From NCBI RefSeq assembly GCF_031583595.1, contig NZ_CP134145.1:3472001-3536000 (forward strand): a stretch of 64,000 bases of DNA, in the 5' to 3' direction. A model generated the notes under the pieces. That model was not told the origin of the DNA. It did not search any database and saw only the letters and a list, made by a program, of their open reading frames with translations. Within the stretch, counting starts at the first letter, position 1. The number at the start of each line of letters is the position of its first letter. Positions 26,708-36,801 of this stretch are shown here, one piece after another. The translations under genes and the position numbers were made by a program. The DNA comes from Thalassotalea psychrophila (GTDB lineage: Bacteria > Pseudomonadota > Gammaproteobacteria > Enterobacterales > Alteromonadaceae).

Positions 26708-29700
26708 TATAGTTCCTTCTTATAAAGCTCTTTTATTTTATCTACTAGTCTCTGCGAATTATTAGCATCAAGATATTTAAAGAACAGATTTTGTTTAAAT
26801 TGATATTCACCTTTTGATATGTGCTTGTCAGGTTCTTCGATTAGCGCCTGCAACCCCTTAATTAAGCCATCAAAAGACTTGCAAACTTTACCTGGTACCG
26901 CAAACTCTAAATCATAAAACAAACCTCTTTCGCTATTAATATAATGCTCATAATCATAAGCGAATGAGAAAATAGGCTTTCCTGTTACCATAAAATCAAT
27001 AAAGCAGCTCGAGTAATCTGTAATTAATATATCTGCTACCCTATAAATCATTTCAATGTTAGATACTTTATTATTGTTTAAATTAATAACAGGTAGTTCT
27101 GACAAATTAGCATAATAACTATTGGCTTTATCAGCCATGTGTTCACGAATGCCTAGTATATAATTATTATCTTTTAAAAACGTCTCTAAACGTAATTTAT
27201 CTAGAGGTGTAAATCTATAATAGCTCCCATCCTGCCCATTTTTAAATGTAGGGCAAAAGAGGATTAACTTTTTATTCCCAACACGTTCCTTTATATAATT
27301 GAGTTCTTTCAATAAATCACTTGGAAGTTGTCCTATGCTTTTAAGAACTAAATCGATTCTTGGCAAACCTGTTATCCACATATCGTTATATGTTAAAGGG
27401 TAAAACGCAGATGCCATCGCTAATCTGTCGACATCTGATGAACAGATAACACTATGATGCTTCGCATGTTCTTCACCCAATGGCTCTAACAAATGCTGCA
27501 AATCTTTAGAAGTATATCCAATTCGCTTTAATGGAATACCATGCCATAGGTTAATAAAGAAATGTTGCTTTGGATCTAATGGGTAAACAGTATTTCTTTG
27601 TGCAGTATGTTTAATAAAAATATATTTACTACCAAGCAAAAACTCTTGCCCAGCCTTACTTTTAAGAGGAACTATTTCAACATTATCACCTTCAATATCA
27701 ATATGATTTTTACGCGTAAGAATTATTTTTTTAATGGATTTATCATTTTTAACCTGCTCAAATAATGCTCTTTCATTACCCGTAAAATTATTATCATAAG
27801 CACAAACGGGGAATACCCACCAATCATCATGCTTTTCACAATGTAAATCGCATTGTTTAAACTGCTCATCAGTAAGTAGCTCAGGGTATTGAGGTTCACC
27901 TTCACTATCTAGTGTAATATTAAGGTTGCGATATAGTTTTTCGTTATCTGCTATTCGTAATATGTTGTCATTTATAGGCTTTAAATTAATCCCCGGCTTT
28001 AAATGCTCTAATTTATTTTCCCATTCATATAAATTAGGTATTTTATAGTGGTTTTCTGTTAATAAAAATCGTTTTAAAAACGGGAATCCCTGTTCAATTA
28101 AAGCAAAATGGTTATTTGTATAAATAGGGTGAAATGTATAAAGTTCATCAATAAAACATGAAAAATTAAAACCTGCATTAATCAGTCTTTGTGTTAAACC
28201 AATCTCATACTTGCGAATAATATTAAGTTTATTTTTTTCTTTCTTTACAGACTTAAATACTTCCTCTAAATCCCCCCCTAATAGTACTTCTTTTCTAAAT
28301 GTTAAAAAATAAGAGCCTATATGGAAGTCATACATATATTCTTGATTATAAGATTCGAGATAGCGTTCTTTTACAACAGATAAAGGTATGTTCTCAGCAA
28401 AACTATTCGACTCCTTTTCACGAGTCCTAAATAAACCTTTAGTAGCTTGCATTCCCCACCAATCACATTCTTGTTGGTCCATTTTATCAAAAACGGGTCC
28501 TAACTTATCAATCAGGTAACAACTATCGTTTGCTAAAATCAATTCATCGTAATCGCAAATATTTTCCCAGCCAACCAGGTGCAAAGCCAATTTAGCATAG
28601 GAACCAAAATCATAAGCTCCATGTCTAAATGACCAAGCTCCTTTCACAATGTGGGAAATCTTGTTCATTTCATCAGCTAAAATTTCACTATCAGCTAAAT
28701 AATAAATATCAGCGTATTTTGAAATTTCGGCTAAATAATCAACAACATAAGTATCTATTACACCTTGACTATCATAACCAGCAAAAAGGCAGACTCTTCT
28801 AATCTCCTGATGACTCTCATAACTGAGGCCTTTACTTAATTCTATAGCTTCGACAGGTTCGTTATATTCATTAATGATACTATGAACTAAAGGGTTAATT
28901 AATTCTTGAGTACTATCTAAATGCCTTTGCCAATATTGCCATAAATCAAAGTTAGGATTAGGTTCTCGTAATTCACGCCAGCCATATACGCAAAAATGTT
29001 CAAGTGGATCAATATTTTTAGCTAAAACGTCCGGGTTTTCTTTTAGATAAAATTCTGAATCAAAAAGGCCTGATTGCAGAACAATATTTTTGTTCTGTTG
29101 AAAGCTATTAACATTTGGGAATGTTTTTTCGCGCTTACGCTGGCCAACTTTTAAATAGTTTATAAATGGGTTAGTACCATTTGAATTGTCAAGGTGTTCG
29201 TATTTATAAAGTTTTGAATTAAATGATTCTGATAATTCGTCACCAAAGAAGACACCATATCTAACATAGTAATTAATTGGCTCTAACAGAAACCCATCAA
29301 GCTTAGCTCCATATAATTGATAATCTAAGCCCGAGTTCGATAAGTAGTCAAAGTCTTCTTTAGCACTTATAAGCTGTTGGTCTAGTTTTCCTTTATCACT
29401 ATTTATTAAGTAGTCACTTTGCATACGCCTAGGTATTGCTATAACTGAAAACGAATCAATCTTGTTATTTCTAGAAAAAGATAAAGCAAATCTTGCATTA
29501 CTCATTTTTGCAAGTATGCCGTGCAAATTATCTATATTTAACGTTTGTTTACCAGTGGAATAATCGCTACCTTGTAACTTTAACAATGGCAGTAAATGCT
29601 CCACGCGAGCCCAATAAGAACTGCTAACAAAGCCACCATAATCAACCGTAGGATCTTCCTTAAAGCCTATAGAGTTAATACAGTTGATTAAACAAGACTT

Positions 29701-30540
29701 TTCTACGTTTGAGTTTGGGACATTATTTAAAAAAGCGCTCCCTCCCCCAATAAAACCTATATCATCGTGCTCATTAAACGCATAAAAAATATCATTGATC
29801 ACATTCAAATTAGCAATCAACGGAATTAAATTAGAATGAGGCTTTTTTGACAAATCACTTGCTAAGAGATCGTCTTGTTGTATATGCAACAACAATTCAA
29901 TTTGATTATTGAAAACTACCTCTAATGCTTGTAAATACGCGTCATTATGATTTGAAAACTCTGTTATAAAGTTAACTTTAAGGTTGGGGAGTATATTGAC
30001 GAGTTCAAAGTTCACAGCATCCTTAATTTTAGATGTAGTCGATAGACAAACAACACTAACATCAGAAACTAGTCTCAAACTTTTAATAAGCTCAGATAAA
30101 ATGGAAATATCTGTTATATATGCATATACCCCGACTAAAGGTCTCTCTTGCATTTTAAGAGAATTATCATGCTGAATAAGAGTTAACTTGGTTTTAGCAG
30201 CCTCTTTTTCTGAAGTTAAACAGTCAAAATCCAATGGCTGCAAACATCTCCTTCCCTCAATTTTACCAGCTAAAATAAAGTGTAATAACGGATTCATACC
30301 ACTAAGTTTCACATCATGGTTGTTGCTAAGATAATAGCTTGTATTGAAACTAGGGCTAGGGTCCCGGCCTTCTAAATAACCAAACTGCAAATAGTGGTCC
30401 ACGGCATCAATATTTTGATCTTTCAGATCAACATATTTATTCTTATACCATGATTCATCAAATAATCCTGATTGTACAATAGTGGATTTAATTCTTTTTT
30501 GTTTTAACTTCTTAATAAATTTTTTTAATTGTTTGATCAT
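26707..30540 (-). CDS. Giant RgpF / CDP-glycerol glycerophosphotransferase protein
   Basis: 1277 residues, multidomain. The N-terminal part and again about 385-560 contain short FDxxWYxxxYxDL...DAxDHYLxxGYLEGRxPSPxF modules found in bacterial glycosyltransferases. Around 575-800 is a rhamnan-synthesis F (RgpF) type domain (RRVCLFAGYDSQGVIDTY, GAYDFGSYAKLAL, LANDSCYLI). From about 900 to the end is a Tag-type polymerase domain: NLWHGIPLKRIGYT near 995, FCPTFKNGQDGSYYRF near 1095, and ITDYSSCFIDF near 1176. It should transfer glycerol-phosphate from CDP-glycerol onto the glycan, with the RgpF part acting on rhamnose-type chains. It starts at ATG 30540 and has no signal peptide. Confidence 0.84.
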   Translation of the reverse strand: MIKQLKKFIKKLKQKRIKSTIVQSGLFDESWYKNKYVDLKDQNIDAVDHYLQFGYLEGRDPSPSFNTSYYLSNNHDVKLSGMNPLLHFILAGKIEGRRCLQPLDFDCLTSEKEAAKTKLTLIQHDNSLKMQERPLVGVYAYITDISILSELIKSLRLVSDVSVVCLSTTSKIKDAVNFELVNILPNLKVNFITEFSNHNDAYLQALEVVFNNQIELLLHIQQDDLLASDLSKKPHSNLIPLIANLNVINDIFYAFNEHDDIGFIGGGSAFLNNVPNSNVEKSCLINCINSIGFKEDPTVDYGGFVSSSYWARVEHLLPLLKLQGSDYSTGKQTLNIDNLHGILAKMSNARFALSFSRNNKIDSFSVIAIPRRMQSDYLINSDKGKLDQQLISAKEDFDYLSNSGLDYQLYGAKLDGFLLEPINYYVRYGVFFGDELSESFNSKLYKYEHLDNSNGTNPFINYLKVGQRKREKTFPNVNSFQQNKNIVLQSGLFDSEFYLKENPDVLAKNIDPLEHFCVYGWRELREPNPNFDLWQYWQRHLDSTQELINPLVHSIINEYNEPVEAIELSKGLSYESHQEIRRVCLFAGYDSQGVIDTYVVDYLAEISKYADIYYLADSEILADEMNKISHIVKGAWSFRHGAYDFGSYAKLALHLVGWENICDYDELILANDSCYLIDKLGPVFDKMDQQECDWWGMQATKGLFRTREKESNSFAENIPLSVVKERYLESYNQEYMYDFHIGSYFLTFRKEVLLGGDLEEVFKSVKKEKNKLNIIRKYEIGLTQRLINAGFNFSCFIDELYTFHPIYTNNHFALIEQGFPFLKRFLLTENHYKIPNLYEWENKLEHLKPGINLKPINDNILRIADNEKLYRNLNITLDSEGEPQYPELLTDEQFKQCDLHCEKHDDWWVFPVCAYDNNFTGNERALFEQVKNDKSIKKIILTRKNHIDIEGDNVEIVPLKSKAGQEFLLGSKYIFIKHTAQRNTVYPLDPKQHFFINLWHGIPLKRIGYTSKDLQHLLEPLGEEHAKHHSVICSSDVDRLAMASAFYPLTYNDMWITGLPRIDLVLKSIGQLPSDLLKELNYIKERVGNKKLILFCPTFKNGQDGSYYRFTPLDKLRLETFLKDNNYILGIREHMADKANSYYANLSELPVINLNNNKVSNIEMIYRVADILITDYSSCFIDFMVTGKPIFSFAYDYEHYINSERGLFYDLEFAVPGKVCKSFDGLIKGLQALIEEPDKHISKGEYQFKQNLFFKYLDANNSQRLVDKIKELYKKEL

Positions 30541-30651
30541 ATTTATCTAAATAGTGTTGGAGAGGTTTCTTAGTTTTAACGGTGCTTATATAGTAGAAGT
30601 ATAGAAAGAAGTGTGCATTTTTAAAGTAAACTCCTCTTAAAGTTTACGTTA

Positions 30652-30783
30652 TCAAGTAATTTCATGCTCAAGTAAAGCAATTTTCCAATTGCACCATTCC
30701 ATATTCATATTCACTTGTTTTTTTGTACTGTCGTCAACTAAAGTCGAGCCAGTGAAGTATTCAAAATCTACTCTATATTTATT
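30652..30783 (-). pseudogene. Possible degraded C-terminal gene fragment, unknown family
   Basis: The minus strand from 30783 to the stop at 30652 reads NKYRVDFEYFTGSTLVDDST followed by KKQVNMNMEWCNWKIALLEH. This is protein-like composition with no start codon. A protein-like stretch in another frame (LMPNDGIC) lies just upstream. It sits in a 331-base gap between two very large genes. It could be the tail of a lost gene; I do not recognise the family. Confidence 0.3.
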
Positions 30784-30871
30784 GCACAAATTCCATCATT
30801 TGGCATTAACTTAATGATAACACTGCAAATTATATCGTAATTTTATAATCAGGGCGATAGATAAGATAAGG

Positions 30872-33800
30872 TTAGTTACCATAGGGGAGTTTAATACCTA
30901 CATAGTCTATGGCCATTTTAAACTGTTCTTGAGCATTTTCAAAACTATATTGGCTATTTACTAACTGTTTTTGATTTTTAGCTATTTCATCCCATAAGTA
31001 ATTATCTAAGTACAATTTTTCTATATAAGTTACCCATTCTTCAGTAGTGGTCGCAACTAAAGTACTCACGTTATGAATTAAACCTGTTGCTTCAACAGCA
31101 ATAGGGGATAAAACCGAAGGCAGACCATATGCTGCAGATTCAAGAACTTTGCCTTTCACACCCGCTCCAAATAATAAAGGAGCAATAAACACCCTGTGAT
31201 TAGCATAAACTTCACCTAAAGACTCAACATAACCGACCATGATGACATTATCATGCTGAAAATTCTTCATATGCTCGGGCATATTAGAGCCATAAAAATA
31301 AAACTTAATATCAGGGGTTCTTTCAACAATTACAGGTAATATGTCTTTTATAAAATATTCGAATGCCTGTACATTAGCGAGATGATCATAGCCTCCTAAA
31401 AATGATACACCTTCCCTTTCAATAAAGGGTTTCCCACTTGTCTTTTCCGATAAAACCCAGGGGCCTTTAAAGATGTTTTCTGTTTTAAAAGTATGTGACG
31501 CTATAACTACATGCTCAATTTCATTATAAGATAATATTGCATCTACACTTTTCATTACTTCAACTTCTCGTTCTCTTGTTTTTTCTGCATTCTCAAGCAA
31601 GAATTTATCGTTATGTAAATGAGCTTGACGCATCTCTCTTAGGAAATGTAAATCTGCATTATTAAACAGTACAGGAACATTTTCTGAGAATGCTTTTATA
31701 GTTGGTAAATATTTCTCTACATTTTGGTATCTAGTTATATAAATACAGCTCACCTTAGGTAGATAGTATTCCAACGCCTCAAAAGGAGAAGCAAAGTAAG
31801 GTGCATATACAACCTCTACGCCTATGTATTGGAGTTGTTCGGTATAACGAATGCTATATAGAAAGTCATTTGGAATAAAAACGACATGGAATCCAAGTGA
31901 TTGTAATAACTTAATATCATTAACCGCGGCGAAAGAGCCTGCATCCCTATCCGGTCTAGGTATAGATCTATCAATCAATAAAATTGTTGGGCGTAAATCA
32001 CATCCCCTTTTATCTTGTTCGATTTTATACTGTTCAAATTTTTCACTAAAACTTTGGGCTGGTTCATTTATATTTAATGATTCTGAATTTTGATTAACAT
32101 TTAATACCTTAAAGCTTTGTGCAAAGGGAGTAAAAAATAAATCTATGTTTTTTTGTATTAGAAACTCTGATAATGCAAGCCCAAATTGCCATTGTTCCTC
32201 CTCCCCCTCGTAACCGAGTAAATACTGCTCCACAATAGCTTTATCAATAATAAAAGGGGATATGGTTATTGCATCTATCTTTCTAAAATAACTATTTTCA
32301 GGATGATTAATAGATAATTGAGTACCTATAGTTTCAAAATCTAAATATGATTGTTCTACAACTTCTAACTCTTCATTTATTAATGATGCCGTAACTAGTG
32401 AAAAATTGTATTCACTTCTCTTATACAATTCATCTAGAAATCCAGAACAAATTTCATTAGCGTAATTAATAAATAATAGTTTTTCAGTTGAAGCTTTATT
32501 GACGCATACTTTTAAGGGGGAAATGACATCGGTTTCATCTGTAATCAAAATCAAGTTAGGAGCATGTTCTCTTAAATGTAGGTAAGTTTGAGAATTAGAT
32601 TGTACACTTGTAATAACTTCAAATTTCACTTTGCTCACGGATAAAATAAGGGATGAAATAACTTTAACGTAGTAATCAAATGATTGGTTGGCTAATAAAA
32701 CAATGGATATCTGTGGTTTTTCATGATCTTGCAGCATAAGCTTAGGAGGACAGCTAACAGGGTTATTTAACCATTGGTAATATGAACCATAATCGATATC
32801 ATCAGAGTTATTGTTTGTACTTAGTCGCAATTGATAAGCTTCTAATCTTGCTCTTTTTATAACAGACTGTTGATCAGTTGCACAAAAATACTCAATTGAT
32901 AATGGCCCACTAGAAAAAAGATCTAAACTGCTTTGAGGTAAGTGAACTACCTGTTGCCATATGGGCTCAATAAACTCTAATACACCTATCGTTAATACTT
33001 TATCATGATGAGTATCAGTTTGTTCGGGTAAAGGAACTTCAAGAACATTAAGGCCAATACCTAGTGAAAGTTCTCTTTGAAAGAAACGATCGGTGTCAAA
33101 AAAACATTGAAAGGTAAGTTTAGCAGCAATTTCTACATCAACGTCTATTATCAACAAGTGCTGATATATACTCAAATTAACTATTTTAAATTGAGGCTTG
33201 TTGTTTTTACCAATCTGAAAAGACTTACCTACAAGAGCCCCTTCAGAGTCTAATAACCTTAAAATTTTTCCTGACAATTCCTCTGATTGTTTATCATGTT
33301 TAAAACAAAAACCATGTTCACCATTACCAATTCCAGCATCAATCAAATCTTTACGGTAGTCATACGCAGTGGAAAAACTGATGATTTTGCCATCAAGCTC
33401 AATTGAGTAGTCAATGTGTTCTTTTGGTTTATTTTTATTGTAAACCCAACCACGGATGAAGCCTGATGAGACGCAATCAATGTAGCCTTTTAAAGAGGAA
33501 TTAAGAGCATTAGGTTGATGCTCTAAAAGGGACTCCTCTAACAATATTTGATCTGACCAAAGGTACTCAATACAATCACCTCGACCAATTGTGATCTCAT
33601 GTTTTTTATTATTTAGCAATTCTTTGGGTAATAGGACTGTTTCTATATTATTACCATTTCGAAGTGATATTTTCTTTTGGCAAATTCGGAAACCATCATC
33701 AAATATTTGTAAGATAATTTCATTAGCACTAGAACTTTCAATCTCTATACAGAGCTCATTTAAAGCTAAATTAACATCAATAACTTGAGCATTTGATTTA

Positions 33801-34705
33801 GCGTTAGTTATGAATTTACTATAGATAACTTGTGGTTTAATGAGTTCAATGTTATTTGTATCTAATAAACGTATTACATTTCCCTGAAGTGCGTTTCCTG
33901 GCAACTTGTGTTCGACGCAAAAACCATGCTTACCGTTGCCAAATCCAATTTTTTCAAGGTCAGCTCGATATTGACTAGCAGTTCCTTCAAAAAAAACTTC
34001 CCCATTGATTTCTAATTTATAATTTACAGAAACGTCAGGTTCATTTTTATTAAATACCCAGCCTCTTATGAAACCAGAGGAAATCATATCAATATAGCCT
34101 TTTAAGGCAGTATTTGAACTAGAATCTACATTACGAGTTTTGATACGGTTAGACCATAGCGCATCAATAATTTCTTTTGCGCCGATAGTAAAATGTGAAA
34201 ATTCATCCTTAAAACAGGAAATTGGACATTTAAACTTTAATTCATTCTTACCTTTAACTAGTTGTTTATTTTCCTGTGCAAATAGACTATTTTCATGAAA
34301 AACTTGAAAGGTTAACCCGATATTATCATTCACGTTTACGTAAAAACTTAAAACCTCATTTTCAATTGAAACTCTTGAAATTTCAGGTTCAACCCCAATT
34401 GCAGATTTGATAATATGGGATTTACCAATTTGATTTCCGTTTTTATCTAATAACGTTAGCTCTTTATCTTCTACATGCTCTTTAGTTAAACCATGCTTTA
34501 TACAATAACCGTATTTACCATTACCAAAGCCTGCTTTTTTTACATCTGCTCTAAACAAGTTAGCTTTGCTTTCTACAATAATTTCATCATTAAGTTTAAG
34601 TGAAAATGAACATTCTTCATTGTTATTCTCAGGGTTAAATACCCAGCCTCGAACAAAACCTGAGGATACCCAATCTATATATCCTTTATAATGAGATTTT
34701 TTCAC
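30872..34705 (-). CDS. GT4 glycosyltransferase with three N-terminal GW/HGF repeat domains
   Basis: 1277 residues. Three repeats of about 65 residues start near 5, 198 and 403. Each follows the pattern GYID-x2-SSGF-x-RGWV(F/Y)N ... YRADL-x2-(A/I)G-GNG-x-HGFC, and each is trailed by a beta-rich linker. A weak GT2-like region follows near 663 (QISIVLLANQSFDYY). The C-terminal third is a GT4-type enzyme with RPTILLIDRSIPRPDRDAGS near 903 and FGAGVKGKVLESAAYGLPSV near 1180. The repeats resemble modules fused to other proteobacterial glycosyltransferases and may bind glycan or partners; that is inference. The adjacent 309-residue protein carries two more copies. Confidence 0.8.
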   Translation of the reverse strand: MKKSHYKGYIDWVSSGFVRGWVFNPENNNEECSFSLKLNDEIIVESKANLFRADVKKAGFGNGKYGYCIKHGLTKEHVEDKELTLLDKNGNQIGKSHIIKSAIGVEPEISRVSIENEVLSFYVNVNDNIGLTFQVFHENSLFAQENKQLVKGKNELKFKCPISCFKDEFSHFTIGAKEIIDALWSNRIKTRNVDSSSNTALKGYIDMISSGFIRGWVFNKNEPDVSVNYKLEINGEVFFEGTASQYRADLEKIGFGNGKHGFCVEHKLPGNALQGNVIRLLDTNNIELIKPQVIYSKFITNAKSNAQVIDVNLALNELCIEIESSSANEIILQIFDDGFRICQKKISLRNGNNIETVLLPKELLNNKKHEITIGRGDCIEYLWSDQILLEESLLEHQPNALNSSLKGYIDCVSSGFIRGWVYNKNKPKEHIDYSIELDGKIISFSTAYDYRKDLIDAGIGNGEHGFCFKHDKQSEELSGKILRLLDSEGALVGKSFQIGKNNKPQFKIVNLSIYQHLLIIDVDVEIAAKLTFQCFFDTDRFFQRELSLGIGLNVLEVPLPEQTDTHHDKVLTIGVLEFIEPIWQQVVHLPQSSLDLFSSGPLSIEYFCATDQQSVIKRARLEAYQLRLSTNNNSDDIDYGSYYQWLNNPVSCPPKLMLQDHEKPQISIVLLANQSFDYYVKVISSLILSVSKVKFEVITSVQSNSQTYLHLREHAPNLILITDETDVISPLKVCVNKASTEKLLFINYANEICSGFLDELYKRSEYNFSLVTASLINEELEVVEQSYLDFETIGTQLSINHPENSYFRKIDAITISPFIIDKAIVEQYLLGYEGEEEQWQFGLALSEFLIQKNIDLFFTPFAQSFKVLNVNQNSESLNINEPAQSFSEKFEQYKIEQDKRGCDLRPTILLIDRSIPRPDRDAGSFAAVNDIKLLQSLGFHVVFIPNDFLYSIRYTEQLQYIGVEVVYAPYFASPFEALEYYLPKVSCIYITRYQNVEKYLPTIKAFSENVPVLFNNADLHFLREMRQAHLHNDKFLLENAEKTREREVEVMKSVDAILSYNEIEHVVIASHTFKTENIFKGPWVLSEKTSGKPFIEREGVSFLGGYDHLANVQAFEYFIKDILPVIVERTPDIKFYFYGSNMPEHMKNFQHDNVIMVGYVESLGEVYANHRVFIAPLLFGAGVKGKVLESAAYGLPSVLSPIAVEATGLIHNVSTLVATTTEEWVTYIEKLYLDNYLWDEIAKNQKQLVNSQYSFENAQEQFKMAIDYVGIKLPYGN

Positions 34706-34751
34706 AACAGCCTCTTAGCATTTTGTAATAGTTATACTTATTTGAAAATTT

Positions 34752-35681
34752 TTACTTTATTGAAAAATGCTTCAGTAATATTTGCTCTAATTGATTTACT
34801 CTTACAGATAATGTCGCAATATTTTCAAGAGAAACCGAAGTTGCGTTATTTGACACTCCATCAATATTACTTTCAACATCAGCTTTTAACCTTTCCATTT
34901 CTAATTTTACTGCCGTGGAAAAGGTATCTAATTCATTTTCATATTTATGTAAGTATTTTGCCTGCTCAAATTCAGCGGTTGGTACGCTTAAGTTTATGGC
35001 TTTTGTTTTAACTTTATGACCATCTATATATAAATCACAAGTTACATTTTCATTAGTAAAAAGGTGAACAACAGGGTTAATTTCAAAGCAGTAACAACCA
35101 TCTCCGATGCCTGCATTCTTAATAGATTGCCTAAATGAACTCGCTTTGCCAGCTCCTAAAACAACATCACCAATTTTTAACTCAACATTTACCCGATGTG
35201 TAGTAGAGTCTTTTCTCTTAGCCCAACCGATAATTTTTTCAGTAGAAATGTGATCAATATGTATTTGAATTTCGTCATTGATATTATTTTTAACTTGATT
35301 TGGTATATTACCGTTTTCAATTGTTTTTGATGTACCTATGAAAATGCAAGGAATAGACTTTTTATTTGCTTTAATACCGTCAAAATAAATGTCAATTTCG
35401 TTTACTTTACCAGTTAAACTTGACAGTTTTGGGGTAATAACAAAGCCATGCTTGCCATTTCCTATAGATTTACTTTTAAGGTCTTCTCTGAAAACATTAG
35501 CAACCGAAGACCATAGCAATTTTCCTTCTGACTTTACTTCTACGTTAACCGCCTTAGCCAACTGCGCACTGTTTAACACCCAACCAGTGATACGGTTTTC
35601 TGACACTGCATCAATGTTAAATTGATAATTATTAATGGGCTTCTTTATTTTAATAAGTTTTTTAATGGCTTTTTTGAGCAT
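34752..35681 (-). CDS. Stand-alone GW/HGF repeat protein with C-terminal coiled coil
   Basis: 309 residues with no catalytic domain. Two copies of the repeat module seen in the neighbouring 1277-residue glycosyltransferase are present: ENRITGWVLNSAQLAKAVNV to IGNGKHGFVI (about 22-90), and TEKIIGWAKRKDS to AGIGDGCYCFEI (about 145-215). The last 75 residues form a heptad-like coiled coil (EQAKYLHKYENELDTFSTAV and on). It has no signal peptide or membrane segment. It probably acts as a scaffold or glycan-binding adaptor for the assembly complex. The gene lies 46 bases upstream of the repeat-bearing glycosyltransferase on the same strand. Confidence 0.6.
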   Translation of the reverse strand: MLKKAIKKLIKIKKPINNYQFNIDAVSENRITGWVLNSAQLAKAVNVEVKSEGKLLWSSVANVFREDLKSKSIGNGKHGFVITPKLSSLTGKVNEIDIYFDGIKANKKSIPCIFIGTSKTIENGNIPNQVKNNINDEIQIHIDHISTEKIIGWAKRKDSTTHRVNVELKIGDVVLGAGKASSFRQSIKNAGIGDGCYCFEINPVVHLFTNENVTCDLYIDGHKVKTKAINLSVPTAEFEQAKYLHKYENELDTFSTAVKLEMERLKADVESNIDGVSNNATSVSLENIATLSVRVNQLEQILLKHFSIK

Positions 35682-35759
35682 ATTCGTTCCTAATTGAATT
35701 GTTTAAGTAAGCAGACAGACGACTAATAAGAAAATCTACTTACACTATTTAAGTGTACA

Positions 35760-36780
35760 TCATTTAATAAACTGGTTAGTAGTATTTACTATATTATCCA
35801 GCTGAAAACAGCTAATTCTTTTTAACTTCAGTATTGATCTTGGTTTTTCTAAAAACCACTTATAAGATTGAGTTAGCCCTTGTTCAAGGTTATAACTATA
35901 TTTCCAGCCCAAATTTTCCAAGCGTTCAACATTCATTAGTTTACGTGGAGCTCCATCTGGTTTTGTTGCATCAAAATTAATATTACCTTTAAAACCTGTT
36001 ACTTTAGCAACTGTTTCAACCAACTCTCGTATAGTGCAATCTACACCTGTACCAACATTGATATGGCTAAGCAATGGTTCAGTATTTTCTTCATAAAGTT
36101 CTACACTTAAAATCATTACATGAATCGAGGCAGCAGTCATACCATCTACATGTAAAAACTCTCGCATAGATTTACCACTGCCCCAGGCTAAAACTTCACT
36201 ATCATTGTTTAATTTAGCTTCATGAAAGCGCCTTAAAAGCGCGGGAATAACATGAGAATTTTCAGGGTGAAAATTATCATGGGGCCCATACAAATTTGTA
36301 GGCATAACCGAATGGTAATCTCTTCCGTATTGTCGATTATATGATTCACATAACTTTATCCCTGCTATTTTGGCAATATCATAAGGTTCATTGGTTTCTT
36401 CAAGAGTACCTGTTAGCAAAGCAGTTTATTTCATTGGTTGCTCTGCAATTTTGGGATATATGCAAAAAGAGCCTAAAAACAATAACTGTTAAATGCCAGT
36501 TAAGTGAGCAGAGTGAATAATACTGCATTCAATCATTAAGTTCTCATAAATAAAGTCTGCGGGATAAGTATTGTTTGCAACAATTCCCCTATTTTAGCTG
36601 CTGCTAAATAAACTTGATCAATTTTTTCTGTTTCAAAAAATGTAAAACATTTTGTTGAGAGGTTAAGTTTATTTCTTTACGTGTTCTATTAATTACTTAT
36701 AAATCTTCTTGCTTTTGTAGGTGTCGAACAATTGCCGAACCTAGAATGTCATTATGACCAGCTACATACATTCTTTTCAT
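35760..36780 (-). pseudogene. fcl: Disrupted GDP-L-fucose synthase
   Basis: From ATG 36780 the frame gives KRMYVAGHNDILGSAIVRHL, a Rossmann start typical of Fcl/WcaG, then a stop. Homology continues through shifted frames ([61 protein letters not shown]) with further stops. The last 219 codons (36419-35760) are an open frame containing the catalytic YDIAK (YxxxK), [14 protein letters not shown] and [17 protein letters not shown]. In the GSSC loop of active enzymes the second Ser is Phe here. Fcl converts GDP-4-keto-6-deoxymannose to GDP-fucose. Several independent lesions indicate true decay, not one sequencing error. Confidence 0.88.
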
Positions 36781-36801
36781 TTTTAATCTCTATATTTATT
36801 A

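Noticed and set aside
26707..34705. Two genes of identical length (1277 codons each) suggested a tandem duplication
   Set aside because: Their domains and sequences are unrelated (RgpF/TagF versus GW repeats plus GT4), so the equal length is coincidence.
34691..35011. Plus-strand frame over the coiled-coil end of the 309-residue protein
   Set aside because: It is antisense to a well supported gene, and its Leu/Phe-rich translation is typical of a shadow frame.
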